64,000 bases of DNA, taken from CAZJUP01 sp964549275 (GTDB lineage: Bacteria; Fidelibacterota; Marinisomatia; Marinisomatales; TCS55). Position 1 is the first letter of the stretch, and each line of letters opens with the position of its first letter. The DNA lies in NCBI GenBank assembly GCA_964549275.1, contig CAZJUP010000001.1, positions 202,677-266,676 of the forward strand, in the 5' to 3' direction. The notes beneath the pieces are model-generated. The model was not told the origin of the DNA. It made no database searches and worked only from the letters and a program-made list of their open reading frames with translations. Below, piece by piece: positions 17,563 to 26,290 of this stretch. A program made the position numbers and the translations under genes.

Positions 17563-18946
17563 AATTATTCCGGATTCTTATACAGAGTATCTATCAGGAA
17601 AAGTGATTGTTCCGCCAAGCCTGCCCAACATAGAAGGGAAGATGGGCTCAGCCGGCGGCGGAGAGATCGGTAATGTGTATGTCATAGGCGATAAACAGAC
17701 TGCCAAAACAATCTTTAAATCAGGTGAATTATTGAAGGCACTGGAAGAATCCTTTAACGCAGGAGCTTCCTTGATCTATGCCCAGCGGATTGGACCGGCA
17801 ACGCCTGCCCAGATTATATTGAATAATTCCAGCGGCTTACCGTCCATGAAACTTTACAGCACTGAACCGGGTGTTTATTACAACGGCTATGAAGTGGATG
17901 TGGTAGACAATGGCACATCTATTACACTAACCATATTAAATACCCATACGGATGAAGAGATCAATTTCATTGGGGATAATATCAGTGACCTGGCTGAGGG
18001 CATCAATGCCAATCAATCCATCGTATCAGCGGAAGCAGTGGGTTCAGCATTACCGGCTGCCATGCTGCCGGCATTCATGTCAGGCGGTACTGATGGAGAA
18101 AATCTCACCAATGGTGATTATATAAACGCATTAACCGTTTTTGAAAATCATCCGGAGATCAACTGGCTGCACTGTATTAGTGCTAACACACTACCCTTAT
18201 GGACTGCCATTACAACCCACTGTGATTATATGGTGAGGGAGAATTTGTCAGAACGGTTTGCCTTACTGGATCCGCCGCGGTTTAACCCAATAAATCCAAA
18301 CAAACCAGCACCAACTGAAATCCAGTCTTACGTGGATACAGTTACTGCAATGACCGACACCTTTTTGAGTAGAAATGCGGTGGTGATAGCGGGTGAAGGA
18401 AAATTTATAGACAGCAATGGGAATGAATACAGAAACACCTTAACAGCCACAGTTTCCGGGATCATGGCATCGATACCGTTTCAAAAGTCGTTGATTGGCG
18501 AATCGCTTTCTACAGTCACTGGACTTTATCCGGAGTTTAACCCTGCCCAAATCACACAGTTTATCCAGAGTAAAATCAACTTTGGAAGATTAGAACCGGG
18601 AGTGGGCTTGATTGTGGGGCACTCCTTGACAATGAGTCCAATGGGAGATACATACAACCGTATTGAAAAACTCCGGGCCATTTACTATGCGGGCAAACAG
18701 ACAAGATTATCAGCCTTCCCTCATATTGGAAAACCCAATGATTCGGCCGGTGAGGGATTGACTTTACTTGAAGCGGACTTACGCACACCCTTAGACCTAA
18801 TGGTAAAAAATGGTAAGATCGATACGTATGATATTACGGTAGAGTCGGATGATACCATGAGGGCATTGGGTGAGGTGGTGGTGAACTTGTCCGTCAACTC
18901 CATGAAGGCTATGGAGATTATTTTATCCAAAGTAACCCTAGATTAA
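17555..18946 (+). CDS. Contractile tail sheath protein
   Basis: This 463-residue protein has the myovirus sheath layout: an N-terminal extension, GNVYVIGDKQTAKTIFKSGEL, a central variable beta domain and a conserved C-terminal domain (VVGHSLTMSPMG, LTLLEADLRTPLDLM, ALGEVVVNLSVNSMKAMEII). It is followed by a tube-like gene. Its presence identifies a contractile tail. Confidence 0.85.
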   Translation: MVRIIPDSYTEYLSGKVIVPPSLPNIEGKMGSAGGGEIGNVYVIGDKQTAKTIFKSGELLKALEESFNAGASLIYAQRIGPATPAQIILNNSSGLPSMKLYSTEPGVYYNGYEVDVVDNGTSITLTILNTHTDEEINFIGDNISDLAEGINANQSIVSAEAVGSALPAAMLPAFMSGGTDGENLTNGDYINALTVFENHPEINWLHCISANTLPLWTAITTHCDYMVRENLSERFALLDPPRFNPINPNKPAPTEIQSYVDTVTAMTDTFLSRNAVVIAGEGKFIDSNGNEYRNTLTATVSGIMASIPFQKSLIGESLSTVTGLYPEFNPAQITQFIQSKINFGRLEPGVGLIVGHSLTMSPMGDTYNRIEKLRAIYYAGKQTRLSAFPHIGKPNDSAGEGLTLLEADLRTPLDLMVKNGKIDTYDITVESDDTMRALGEVVVNLSVNSMKAMEIILSKVTLD

Positions 18947-18963
18947 AACAGGAGGAAAATTAA

Positions 18964-19449
18964 ATGGCAATAGAAGCTTTAAGCGGACTTGTGGACGGTA
19001 TAGCAGGTAATTCTGTCTCTCTTTTTGTCAACGGTATCAAAGTCATGGCATTAAAGAATTTTAACTGGAAGGTGAAGCAGGATAAAACAGCTTTAACCGG
19101 AGCAGGACATAAAAAAGCCCATGGCGTTACCAGATCATTTCACAAGGAATACGAGATTGACTTTGAAGTGAAGGAAATTGCCTCCGGGGTGCTGGTCAAT
19201 GCCCTGGAGACTGCAAAAAATATTTTAACCGGAACGAAGCAGTTTAAGATCGGAGAGACGATTGCAAACGATCTTTTAGATGTTCATAATGCTACCATTG
19301 TGGTGTTCTATCCCGGTGCTGTGGCTTGGAAAAGCAAGGTATTTACCGGCTGTGAATTTACGAACCAAGAGGGTGGTATATCCGATGATGGTGAACCAAT
19401 CGGTATGAAAGTATCCGGCTTTGCATTAGATGCGAAAGGACTGTTCTGA
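18964..19449 (+). CDS. Tail tube protein
   Basis: This 161-residue beta-rich protein directly follows the sheath, with a strong AGGAGG site. The segments SLFVNGIKVMALKNFNWKVKQ and EYEIDFEVKEIA fit XkdM/FII-type tail tube subunits. It forms the inner tube inside the sheath. Confidence 0.8.
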   Translation: MAIEALSGLVDGIAGNSVSLFVNGIKVMALKNFNWKVKQDKTALTGAGHKKAHGVTRSFHKEYEIDFEVKEIASGVLVNALETAKNILTGTKQFKIGETIANDLLDVHNATIVVFYPGAVAWKSKVFTGCEFTNQEGGISDDGEPIGMKVSGFALDAKGLF

Positions 19450-19497
19450 TGGTAGATGTAATATGGAAAATGGAAAATGTAGAAAAGGAATTATAAC

Positions 19498-19743
19498 ATG
19501 GAAATATGGCAACTGGGATTCGGGATTTTACAGACAGTGATGCTTGTAGCTTTGGGCTGGTTTATCAAACTGTTAACCCTTTTTCGCAATGATATCCGTG
19601 CTTTAGAAGGCCGCATTACAAGGCTTGAAAGATTACAGGATGTGGATGAAGAAAAATGGAAAAATATCCGGGAGATTATTGATTTGGGGTTCAAACACAT
19701 CGAAAAAGTATTGAACCGACTGGAAAAGAAAATTGACAAATAA
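19498..19743 (+). CDS. Small membrane-anchored coiled-coil protein
   Basis: This 81-residue protein has one hydrophobic segment at residues about 5-28 and then a charged helical coiled coil (RALEGRITRLERLQDVDEEK). It has AAAAGGA upstream. It sits between the tube and chaperone genes; its function is unknown. Confidence 0.6.
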   Translation: MEIWQLGFGILQTVMLVALGWFIKLLTLFRNDIRALEGRITRLERLQDVDEEKWKNIREIIDLGFKHIEKVLNRLEKKIDK

Positions 19744-19754
19744 AGGAAATAAAA

Positions 19755-20093
19755 ATGAGTAGTGACCGAAAAAAAATCATTGAAGAACTAATAACCAAAT
19801 ATCCCCAGAGATTATTTCAAATAGAAATCCCCGGGGATGATGGATTGTATATCGCCAGAGAATGCAATTGGAGTGAGTTTGCTCCATTTGTTCAAACAGA
19901 TAAACCCAATGCCGACATGCTGCCTGGACTGGTGAAGGCTTTCCTGGTCTATCCCAAGATCGACGATCAGGATTTTGAGTACAATACAACCGGTAAATGG
20001 GCACCGGGCAAGATTATCACCCTGGCACAGAAGATTCAAGAAGCACTGGGATATTCAGAATCAGCCACGGTTAAACACCTGGGAAACTCGTAA
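19755..20093 (+). CDS. Tail assembly chaperone, short form (gpG-like)
   Basis: This 112-residue protein lies in the canonical chaperone position between tube and tape measure and has the ribosome site AAAGGAAA. It would coat the tape measure during tail assembly. Near its 3' end it carries a slippery heptamer in the correct phase, so a minority of ribosomes should make a longer fusion. There is little sequence signature beyond position and the frameshift signal. Confidence 0.7.
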   Translation: MSSDRKKIIEELITKYPQRLFQIEIPGDDGLYIARECNWSEFAPFVQTDKPNADMLPGLVKAFLVYPKIDDQDFEYNTTGKWAPGKIITLAQKIQEALGYSESATVKHLGNS

Positions 20094-20278
20094 AGGAAGT
20101 TGACAAAACTTCCTATTTTAAGATGAGAGCGGTTATCTGCATGAAATTCCCGGGCTATACTTTTGAAATGGTAGATACGTTACCCTTTAGCAGAGTCAAT
20201 GAAATCTATGCATCTGTTGAGTGGCTTTCTACCCAGGAGAAAAAAGCGATTGATGAAGCCAAAAGGAAGATGAAATAA
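19755..20278 (+). CDS. Tail assembly chaperone, -1 frameshift fusion (gpGT-like)
   Basis: A -1 shift on G GGA AAC at 20081-20087 would continue as LVKEVDKTSYFKMRAVICMK... to the TAA at 20276-20278, giving about 174 residues. The downstream frame is open from 20075, overlapping the end of the short form. Its stop overlaps the tape measure ATG (TAATG). A separate ATG at 20123 could also give a 51-residue free product. The arrangement matches the lambda G/GT pair. Confidence 0.75.
20081..20114 (+). promoter_or_regulatory. Programmed -1 ribosomal frameshift signal
   Basis: The heptamer GGGAAAC (20081-20087) is read as G GGA AAC in the zero frame. Six bases downstream begins a perfect 8-bp hairpin, aggaagtt (20094-20101), gacaa loop, aacttcct (20107-20114). 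Slippery site, spacing, stem and overlapping -1 frame are all present. Confidence 0.8.
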
Positions 20279-22926
20279 TGGGCTTTGGCAGCGGATTTAC
20301 CCAAGCAATAAATATCAAACTCATTGGTTCTTCTAATCTGAAGAATTCCATGGGCGGTGCAGCTAAGGATGTTCAGAAATTAAAATCTGCTCTGACTGAC
20401 TTGCGTTCTGCCGGGATAAAACTGATGGGTGTCGGTGTGGGGATTTCCACTGCCTTTATCGGTCCAATCGTGCAGGCGTCCAAGTTTAATACACAGTTGG
20501 TTCGCACTGGAAAACTGGCTGGAGTGGGTGCCGATGAGATGAAAATACTGGGTGATGTAGCCATGGAATTGGGTGCCAAGACATTATTTACAGCCCAGCA
20601 GATTGCCATGGGACAGGAAGAACTGGTTCGCCTGGGATTCGGGATGGAAGTGGTAGGCAACAAAGCAGGGGCATTCGGGGAAGTCTTGAATTATGCTTCA
20701 GCTCATCAGATTGAAATGTCTGATTCTGCCCAAATGCTTATCGGAACACTCCGGTCTTTTAACCAGCCTCTGACCGATGCCCAGAAAGTATCTGATATGT
20801 TTTCAACAGTTCTATCTAAGACCGGATTTTCCATGGATGGACTCACCGAAGCGTTAAAGATGGCAAATACTTCCATTCCAGCTTTTAATCAGTCCATCGA
20901 AACACAGCTTACGCTTCTGGGGATTTTAGCCAACAGGCAGCAGGGATCCAGTATTGGGGCTCGCAGACTTTCCACAGCTATGACCATGATTTATACCCAG
21001 CAGGATAAGATTAACAAACTGTTCGGGTCAAATACATTCAAGGTTTACGACGAAGCCACAGGAAAACAGAAAAACTTCATTGATGTGATCTTTGACATGA
21101 AAGGAGCGATGAAAAGTTTTTCAGATGAACAGCAAGCGGTGATGCTTAAAGATCTGGTAGGTACGATTGGACTTAAGGGATTAGTTCCGCTACTCAAAGC
21201 ACCGGTAGAAGAATTTAGAAACTTAAGTAAAGCAATCAATGAAGGTGCGATATCGACATCCGGGTTTGCCGATGCGGTGAGAAAAACTCCCAAGGGGATG
21301 TGGTTACTTATGAAATCGGCCATATCAGGTGTCACCATGGAGATTGGTCAACATTTAATGCCAATCGCCACCGCAACCATGAAAATTATTACAATGCTGT
21401 CTGATAAGTTTTTAGGTTTTTTAAAGGCACATCCGGTTCTTGCAAAAGTGGTTCTTATTTCAACAGCACTTATTGGAGTTTTGGCAATCTTGGGCGGTGG
21501 ATTATTTCTGACCACATCCATGCTGGGGCTTATGATGACTTCAACCTCGGGTCTTACCACATCCCTTATTTCAATGGCAGCTACCATGACCGGCACAAGT
21601 GTATCCAGTATGACACTCTCCACAGCGTTGGGAGTTTTGTCGGGAGTATTATGGTCAATCCTGTGGCCAATTGGAGTAATCATATTAGGAGCAGTGGCTT
21701 TATATAAAGCATGGCAGCATAATTTTTTAGGATTAAAAGACACGGTAGATGCTGCTTGGGACTCCATGAAGCCATTCTTTAATTGGATTGGAAATGTATT
21801 TAAAACTGTATCAGTATTTATCCAATCGTCAATTTTCAATTTAAAATCATCAATCACAGACTGGTACGCCAGTTGGAATAATTCATTCACCGCAATGAAA
21901 TCTCCCATCATGGCTTTTGCAGGTCTGGTGGCGTATGCAGTTGGATTTGTTGTGGGGATTTTTAAAAGATTATTCGAGTCAGTCAAACCTTTTATCCTGC
22001 CATTATTTAGCTTTTTAAAAACTGGATTCACAGGTGCTTTTCAGATGGTAACCGGAGTCTTAAAAACATTCTTAAGTTTTTTTACAGGAGTCTTCAGGAT
22101 TATAGGAAGTATTCTAAAAGGAGATTTTGCATCAGCTTTAACGGCTGCTAAAGAGATGTTCAAAGGAATGGTCTTGGGTATGAAGACTGCATTTACAGGT
22201 CTTTGGAATTTAATTAAGGGTGTGCTGGGGACGATTTATACAGGATTTAAACTCACCTTCACCGGAGTCTGGACATTACTCAAAGCGGTCTTTTCTGGGA
22301 TATGGAATATCATTAAAAATGTGTTCTCTTTCATCTGGGATGGAATGTCTTGGGTGGCTGATGGATTTATCTCATTTGGCAGCACAATCTTTGATTCTAT
22401 TACTGTTCCGTTTGTAAAAGGTTGGAATTTAATCAAATCCATATTCAGTGGAGTCTCTGCATTTTTTATATCAGCTTTTTCAGGTGTGGGAAATATTATA
22501 TCTGCCATGTGGCTGAATATTAAAACAACCCTTTTAAGCGGATTCAACTGGTTAGTGGATAAAATAAACAGCATGCTTAATGCAGTGAACACCGTAACTG
22601 GAGTGGTGGGCATCCCAGCGATACCAAATATTCCAAAGTTGGCTGCAGGCACAGCCAATGTTTCAAATGACATGCTGGCGGTAATTCATAAAGGTGAAGC
22701 GGTTATCCCAGCAAAACAGAATCCGTTCAATCCGGCCAATATTACCAAGAATACATTTAATCAAACCCGGGCCAGCCAAACTACCCATGTGGACAGGAGC
22801 ATTCATGTATCTGGCATTACGATCCAGGTGGAAAACGGTAATCCGGACGATTTCAAATCCAAACTTTTAGAAGTCTTTGAAGATTTAGCCGGTAAGTCAG
22901 ACAAGATAGAAGTGGCCCTTCCATGA
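20278..22926 (+). CDS. Tape measure protein (TP901 family)
   Basis: This 882-residue protein sets tail length. The N-terminal TP901-type region is recognisable (SKFNTQLVRTGKLAGVG, LGAKTLFTAQQIAMGQEEL, NRQQGSSIGARRLSTAM). Residues about 390-490 are strongly hydrophobic, and the centre has repeated Trp/Phe-rich helical segments (TFTGVWTLLKAVFSGIWNI). The last part (residues about 790-882) is a small beta domain. Ribosome site AAAAGGAAG is present. Confidence 0.9.
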   Translation: MGFGSGFTQAINIKLIGSSNLKNSMGGAAKDVQKLKSALTDLRSAGIKLMGVGVGISTAFIGPIVQASKFNTQLVRTGKLAGVGADEMKILGDVAMELGAKTLFTAQQIAMGQEELVRLGFGMEVVGNKAGAFGEVLNYASAHQIEMSDSAQMLIGTLRSFNQPLTDAQKVSDMFSTVLSKTGFSMDGLTEALKMANTSIPAFNQSIETQLTLLGILANRQQGSSIGARRLSTAMTMIYTQQDKINKLFGSNTFKVYDEATGKQKNFIDVIFDMKGAMKSFSDEQQAVMLKDLVGTIGLKGLVPLLKAPVEEFRNLSKAINEGAISTSGFADAVRKTPKGMWLLMKSAISGVTMEIGQHLMPIATATMKIITMLSDKFLGFLKAHPVLAKVVLISTALIGVLAILGGGLFLTTSMLGLMMTSTSGLTTSLISMAATMTGTSVSSMTLSTALGVLSGVLWSILWPIGVIILGAVALYKAWQHNFLGLKDTVDAAWDSMKPFFNWIGNVFKTVSVFIQSSIFNLKSSITDWYASWNNSFTAMKSPIMAFAGLVAYAVGFVVGIFKRLFESVKPFILPLFSFLKTGFTGAFQMVTGVLKTFLSFFTGVFRIIGSILKGDFASALTAAKEMFKGMVLGMKTAFTGLWNLIKGVLGTIYTGFKLTFTGVWTLLKAVFSGIWNIIKNVFSFIWDGMSWVADGFISFGSTIFDSITVPFVKGWNLIKSIFSGVSAFFISAFSGVGNIISAMWLNIKTTLLSGFNWLVDKINSMLNAVNTVTGVVGIPAIPNIPKLAAGTANVSNDMLAVIHKGEAVIPAKQNPFNPANITKNTFNQTRASQTTHVDRSIHVSGITIQVENGNPDDFKSKLLEVFEDLAGKSDKIEVALP

Positions 22927-23573
22927 CTCTGTCCACAGAATTAAAACCAATCCAAAGCAATAACGCCTACATGGACGTTTCACTAGGCGGAGTTATTCTG
23001 CCTGTTCCACCCAAGAATATGAAAATCAAACAATCCATGAAGATTGATGAGATTGAGATACCGGGCAGAAGCGGAAAAGTTAAACAGCCCATCGGCTATG
23101 AAGATGCTGAAATTTCGCTTACGCTGGAAATCCCTGCAACTTACTTCAATGGCAGAATAAAAGAAAAAGCACCGGACAGGTTTAAATCTATTCAAAATCT
23201 GTTTCGAAGCAGTAAAGATGCCAAACCCCAGGCAGTGGATATCGCATCCACCTTAACTGAAAGCTGTGGGATCAAACAGGTACTCATTAAATCTGTGGAA
23301 ATATCGGATAGTACCATGGATCTCATTACCGTGAGTCTCACATTATCCGAGTATGAATCCATTGAAGTTCAATTACAATCCCAAGCCCAAGAATTAGAAG
23401 CAAAGGCTGAGGTAGAGGCTAAAGGTGAAGAGGCCATTGCCGGAGATGAAATGTTGAATGAAACATTGGGCAGGCAAGAAAACGATTATTTATCAGAGCA
23501 GTATGAAGCGGGGAAATCTGATGCAATGGGTGGGGAATTTGATGGTGAAACTCCAAGTGAGGATAACGGCTGA
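22923..23573 (+). CDS. Baseplate/tail protein following tape measure (XkdP-like N-terminus)
   Basis: This 216-residue protein is coupled to the tape measure by an ATGA overlap. Residues 1-140 hold a beta-rich domain (LPVPPKNMKIKQSMKIDEIEIPG) reminiscent of the tail-hub connecting proteins located here in PBSX-like phages. The last about 75 residues are acidic and probably disordered. There is no LysM domain. Confidence 0.6.
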   Translation: MTLSTELKPIQSNNAYMDVSLGGVILPVPPKNMKIKQSMKIDEIEIPGRSGKVKQPIGYEDAEISLTLEIPATYFNGRIKEKAPDRFKSIQNLFRSSKDAKPQAVDIASTLTESCGIKQVLIKSVEISDSTMDLITVSLTLSEYESIEVQLQSQAQELEAKAEVEAKGEEAIAGDEMLNETLGRQENDYLSEQYEAGKSDAMGGEFDGETPSEDNG

Positions 23574-24304
23574 TGCAGTACCCAGGCATTAAAATAACAG
23601 CAAATAATCAGGATATAAGTCCTGTAGTGATTCGGTTTGAACTTAATAGCGGACTGTATGACCAGATGGATTCATTGTCTCTTTCTTTTAGAGATGTAGA
23701 AAATGCCATTACACCTACACTACAAGAAGGAAACCCAATCAAAATCTCATGGGGCTATGATGAAAACTACCATGAATTATTCGAAGGAGTTTTATCCTCA
23801 ATAAACACAGAAAAGGAAGATGTAACCTTGAAAGCGTTGGACTATTCTGTTGGTTTTAATTCCATTTCTATTTCAAAGACTTTTGTAGATGAGACTGTAA
23901 CGAACATCTTAAAAACTATCCTTACAGATTCAAATCTGACGCTGGAGATTGAAGAGTCTGATCTGACTTACAAAGTGTTCCCGATCTTTAATGAATCTGC
24001 TTTTTCCATTTTACAGAAAATAACCAGGGATGTGGAAAAACATACAGCTGTTCCTCAAGTGTATTTTACTCGCGGTAAAACATTCAATTGGAAATCCTTG
24101 GATATAACGACAACTCCTGTGATGAATTTTACTACCGGTGAGAATATTATCGAATGGCTGGAAGGGAAAAGATTCACCACACTCATTGTTCCCGTCTTTA
24201 CCGGTGATGTGGTTGCCATAAATGATTCTGAATACTTGGTGGAGTCTGCCACGTATAGATGGGATAGTGGCGGCAGAACAGTTCTTGGGGTGTCTGCTGT
24301 ATGA
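23573..24304 (+). CDS. Baseplate hub protein (gp27 / late control D-like)
   Basis: This 243-residue protein shows the hub pattern: YPGIKITANNQDISPVVIRFEL, a beta-barrel with GNPIKISWGYDENYHELFEGVL, and then FNESAFSILQKITRDV with a C-terminal SATYRWDSGGRTVLGVSAV. It forms the trimeric centre of the baseplate below the tube. TGATG coupling with the previous gene. Confidence 0.75.
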   Translation: MQYPGIKITANNQDISPVVIRFELNSGLYDQMDSLSLSFRDVENAITPTLQEGNPIKISWGYDENYHELFEGVLSSINTEKEDVTLKALDYSVGFNSISISKTFVDETVTNILKTILTDSNLTLEIEESDLTYKVFPIFNESAFSILQKITRDVEKHTAVPQVYFTRGKTFNWKSLDITTTPVMNFTTGENIIEWLEGKRFTTLIVPVFTGDVVAINDSEYLVESATYRWDSGGRTVLGVSAV

Positions 24305-24864
24305 TTGAAGCATACTTAAAGAGAATCATTGAACGGATTAAGCCGGATATAAATTCTTATGTAAAGCAGCCGATTAAGGGGAAAGTGGTGGCGGTTCAAA
24401 CCGATTCGTACTCATGTGATGTGCAGCCTGAAAATGAGAGCCATCCGGTCATTCCATCTGTGGAAATTTTAACGGTCTGGGCAACACCCACCACCAGACT
24501 TTTGGCTTTACCGCAGGTAGATAGTATTGTGATTGTAGGCTTTTTAAATGGAGATAATACGAAGCCTTATATACAAGGGTTTATCACAGAAACAGGATTT
24601 TCCAATCAATTCTTAATAGAAAGTGAAACCTCCAGAATCTTTTTAGATGAGGATGGGATGATAGCGATAGAAAGTGACGCCAAAGTAAGTATCAATGCAC
24701 CAGAAATATTATTAGGTGAGTCAGCAGCTGAAGCGGTCATCAAAGGCAACACATTTCAGTCTATATTTAATGCTCATACACACGGTACAGGTGTGGGTCC
24801 GTCTACACCTCCGGTGCAACCCTTAAACGGAGCGGAGCTATCGGAGGTTGTATCATGTCTATGA
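24301..24864 (+). CDS. Baseplate spike protein (gpV-like, OB-fold)
   Basis: This 187-residue protein has an OB-fold domain (IKGKVVAVQTDSYSCDVQPE, LPQVDSIVIVGFLNGD) and ends in a beta-helical tip with NAHTHGTGVGPSTPP, a hallmark of puncturing spikes of this type. It overlaps the hub gene by ATGA. Confidence 0.85.
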   Translation: MIEAYLKRIIERIKPDINSYVKQPIKGKVVAVQTDSYSCDVQPENESHPVIPSVEILTVWATPTTRLLALPQVDSIVIVGFLNGDNTKPYIQGFITETGFSNQFLIESETSRIFLDEDGMIAIESDAKVSINAPEILLGESAAEAVIKGNTFQSIFNAHTHGTGVGPSTPPVQPLNGAELSEVVSCL

Positions 24865-25325
24865 TCCCGAAGAAGGCGGGGCGCATAAGCCCTCATTTTC
24901 AGTTAGAAGAATTTACCCGCTCAAAAACCGCTAATGAGAAAGGTATAAAGAATGTACCGGATTTAGAGCAAGTCCAGAATATCACTGCTTTATGCAAAAC
25001 AATCCTGGAGCCGGTAAGAAAACATTTCGGAAAGGCTGTTTATATCACCAGCGGGTATCGCTCACCAGAATTAAACAAGGCAATTGGTGGATCCATTTAT
25101 TCACAGCATATAAAAGGTGAAGCTGCGGATTTTGTGGTTAAAGACATCCCGGTACACAAAGTATTCGATTATATCATTCATGAAAGTATCCCCTTTGACC
25201 AGTGTATTCATGAAAAGAAGAGCAGCACTGAATGGATCCACATCTCCCACAAACGGAATCGCCGTGAAAAGCTATTAGCCAATCCGGATGAAACTGGAAA
25301 GATGGTTTACCATGCCGTTAAATAA
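24855..25325 (+). CDS. M15 family peptidase (tail lysin / endolysin)
   Basis: This 156-residue peptidase is of the M15A type, predicted to cut peptidoglycan cross-links. Zinc ligands are visible in SQHIKGEAADF (SxHxxGxAxD) and EWIHIS (HxH); the TSGYRSPELN segment is also typical. GGAGG precedes the ATG. It lies between spike and baseplate genes, so it may act as a tail-associated lysin as well as at lysis. Confidence 0.9.
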   Translation: MSMIPKKAGRISPHFQLEEFTRSKTANEKGIKNVPDLEQVQNITALCKTILEPVRKHFGKAVYITSGYRSPELNKAIGGSIYSQHIKGEAADFVVKDIPVHKVFDYIIHESIPFDQCIHEKKSSTEWIHISHKRNRREKLLANPDETGKMVYHAVK

Positions 25326-25521
25326 ATCAAGTTTAGAGTCGGCAATTAAATCTGCGCTGGAGACAACAGAGAATAAAACGGTGGATGAGACTGCAGAAGA
25401 GCTTGCTGCAGCCATAGATGATTACATTAAATCAATGACTATAACGGTTGCAGGTGTGACCACAGCAGGCACGGCAGTGAACCAAGTGCAAACGGCACCG
25501 GTGGTGGCAACGATAACTTAA
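25312..25521 (+). CDS. Small phage protein (69 aa)
   Basis: The helical N-terminus (LESAIKSALETTENKTVDET) is followed by a Thr/Val/Gly-rich tail. I chose the ATG at 25312, which overlaps the peptidase end; 25288 is an in-frame alternative without a ribosome site. The function is not recognised. Confidence 0.5.
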   Translation: MPLNKSSLESAIKSALETTENKTVDETAEELAAAIDDYIKSMTITVAGVTTAGTAVNQVQTAPVVATIT

Positions 25522-25541
25522 AAAAATGAAAGGATAAAAAA

Positions 25542-25778
25542 ATGGAAGATTGGTTTTCACTTTACAACGGTCTTTATCTCATTGTTCTCATTTTAGGGGC
25601 AGTGGTAACTATCATAAGTGCGAAATATAGAAAGGTTGTAAAAGAGCTTTCCGAACTGGCGGTTGCCTTGAAAAATGGCTATCGTGACAAGAAACTGACT
25701 AAGGCGGAAAAGGATGATGTCATGAAAGAAGCTCTGGATGTAGTCAAAGCTATAATCCGACTAAAATGGAAATTTTAA
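25542..25778 (+). CDS. Holin-like membrane protein
   Basis: This 78-residue protein has one strong transmembrane segment (LYLIVLILGAVVTIISA) and a charged cytoplasmic helix. Its position after the peptidase suggests a holin-type role, but one transmembrane segment and location are the only support. Confidence 0.5.
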   Translation: MEDWFSLYNGLYLIVLILGAVVTIISAKYRKVVKELSELAVALKNGYRDKKLTKAEKDDVMKEALDVVKAIIRLKWKF

Positions 25779-25882
25779 CACATGATTGGCATAATAACCG
25801 AAATGATGGATATATCCCATCGACCTTTCATACCAAGACTTAAGAAAAAGCCTTTCGTGGGCTAATGTAGGTGGTTGAATTC

Positions 25883-26287
25883 ATGGCAATTTTAGGAAAT
25901 GACCTTTTTTTAGACGAATCCGCCGATCTGATGTTAAACCCGGCAGGAGACTTAATTACAGTCCAAGGGGATGAATGTCTACTGCAGGACGTACGTCACC
26001 GGCTGGAATCATCTTACGGTGATGTATTTAGCCATGAGAGTTTTGGATCTCTATTATTCAAATACCTTGGGCAGCCAGATACAGAATTAAACAGAGCACT
26101 TATAAAACGGTCTGTGATAACGGCAATAGGACAGGAAAAGCGAATCAATCCCAATACGGTCCAGGTGGAACTTGTTAAATACACACCGGAAGAAATACAG
26201 GTGTATATCAGCTTTATCCCACTTGGAAAGATTCATCCACTCACACTTCTCTGGGGAATTACCATTGATGAGTTGGGAGCGCTTTAG
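25883..26287 (+). CDS. Baseplate wedge protein (gpW/gp25-like)
   Basis: This 134-residue protein shows the gp25 pattern: ILGNDLFLDESADLML, DVRHRLESSYGDVFSHESFGS, and a second half about a basal strand region (VQVELVKYTPEEIQVYI). I chose ATG 25883, with AGGTGG about 8 bases upstream; a GTG lies 12 bases earlier. About 100 bases before it are non-coding. Confidence 0.8.
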   Translation: MAILGNDLFLDESADLMLNPAGDLITVQGDECLLQDVRHRLESSYGDVFSHESFGSLLFKYLGQPDTELNRALIKRSVITAIGQEKRINPNTVQVELVKYTPEEIQVYISFIPLGKIHPLTLLWGITIDELGAL

Positions 26288-26290
26288 CTG

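Noticed and set aside
21348..22031. A 227-codon minus-strand frame inside the tape measure gene
   Set aside because: It is a shadow of the hydrophobic tape measure sequence on the coding strand.
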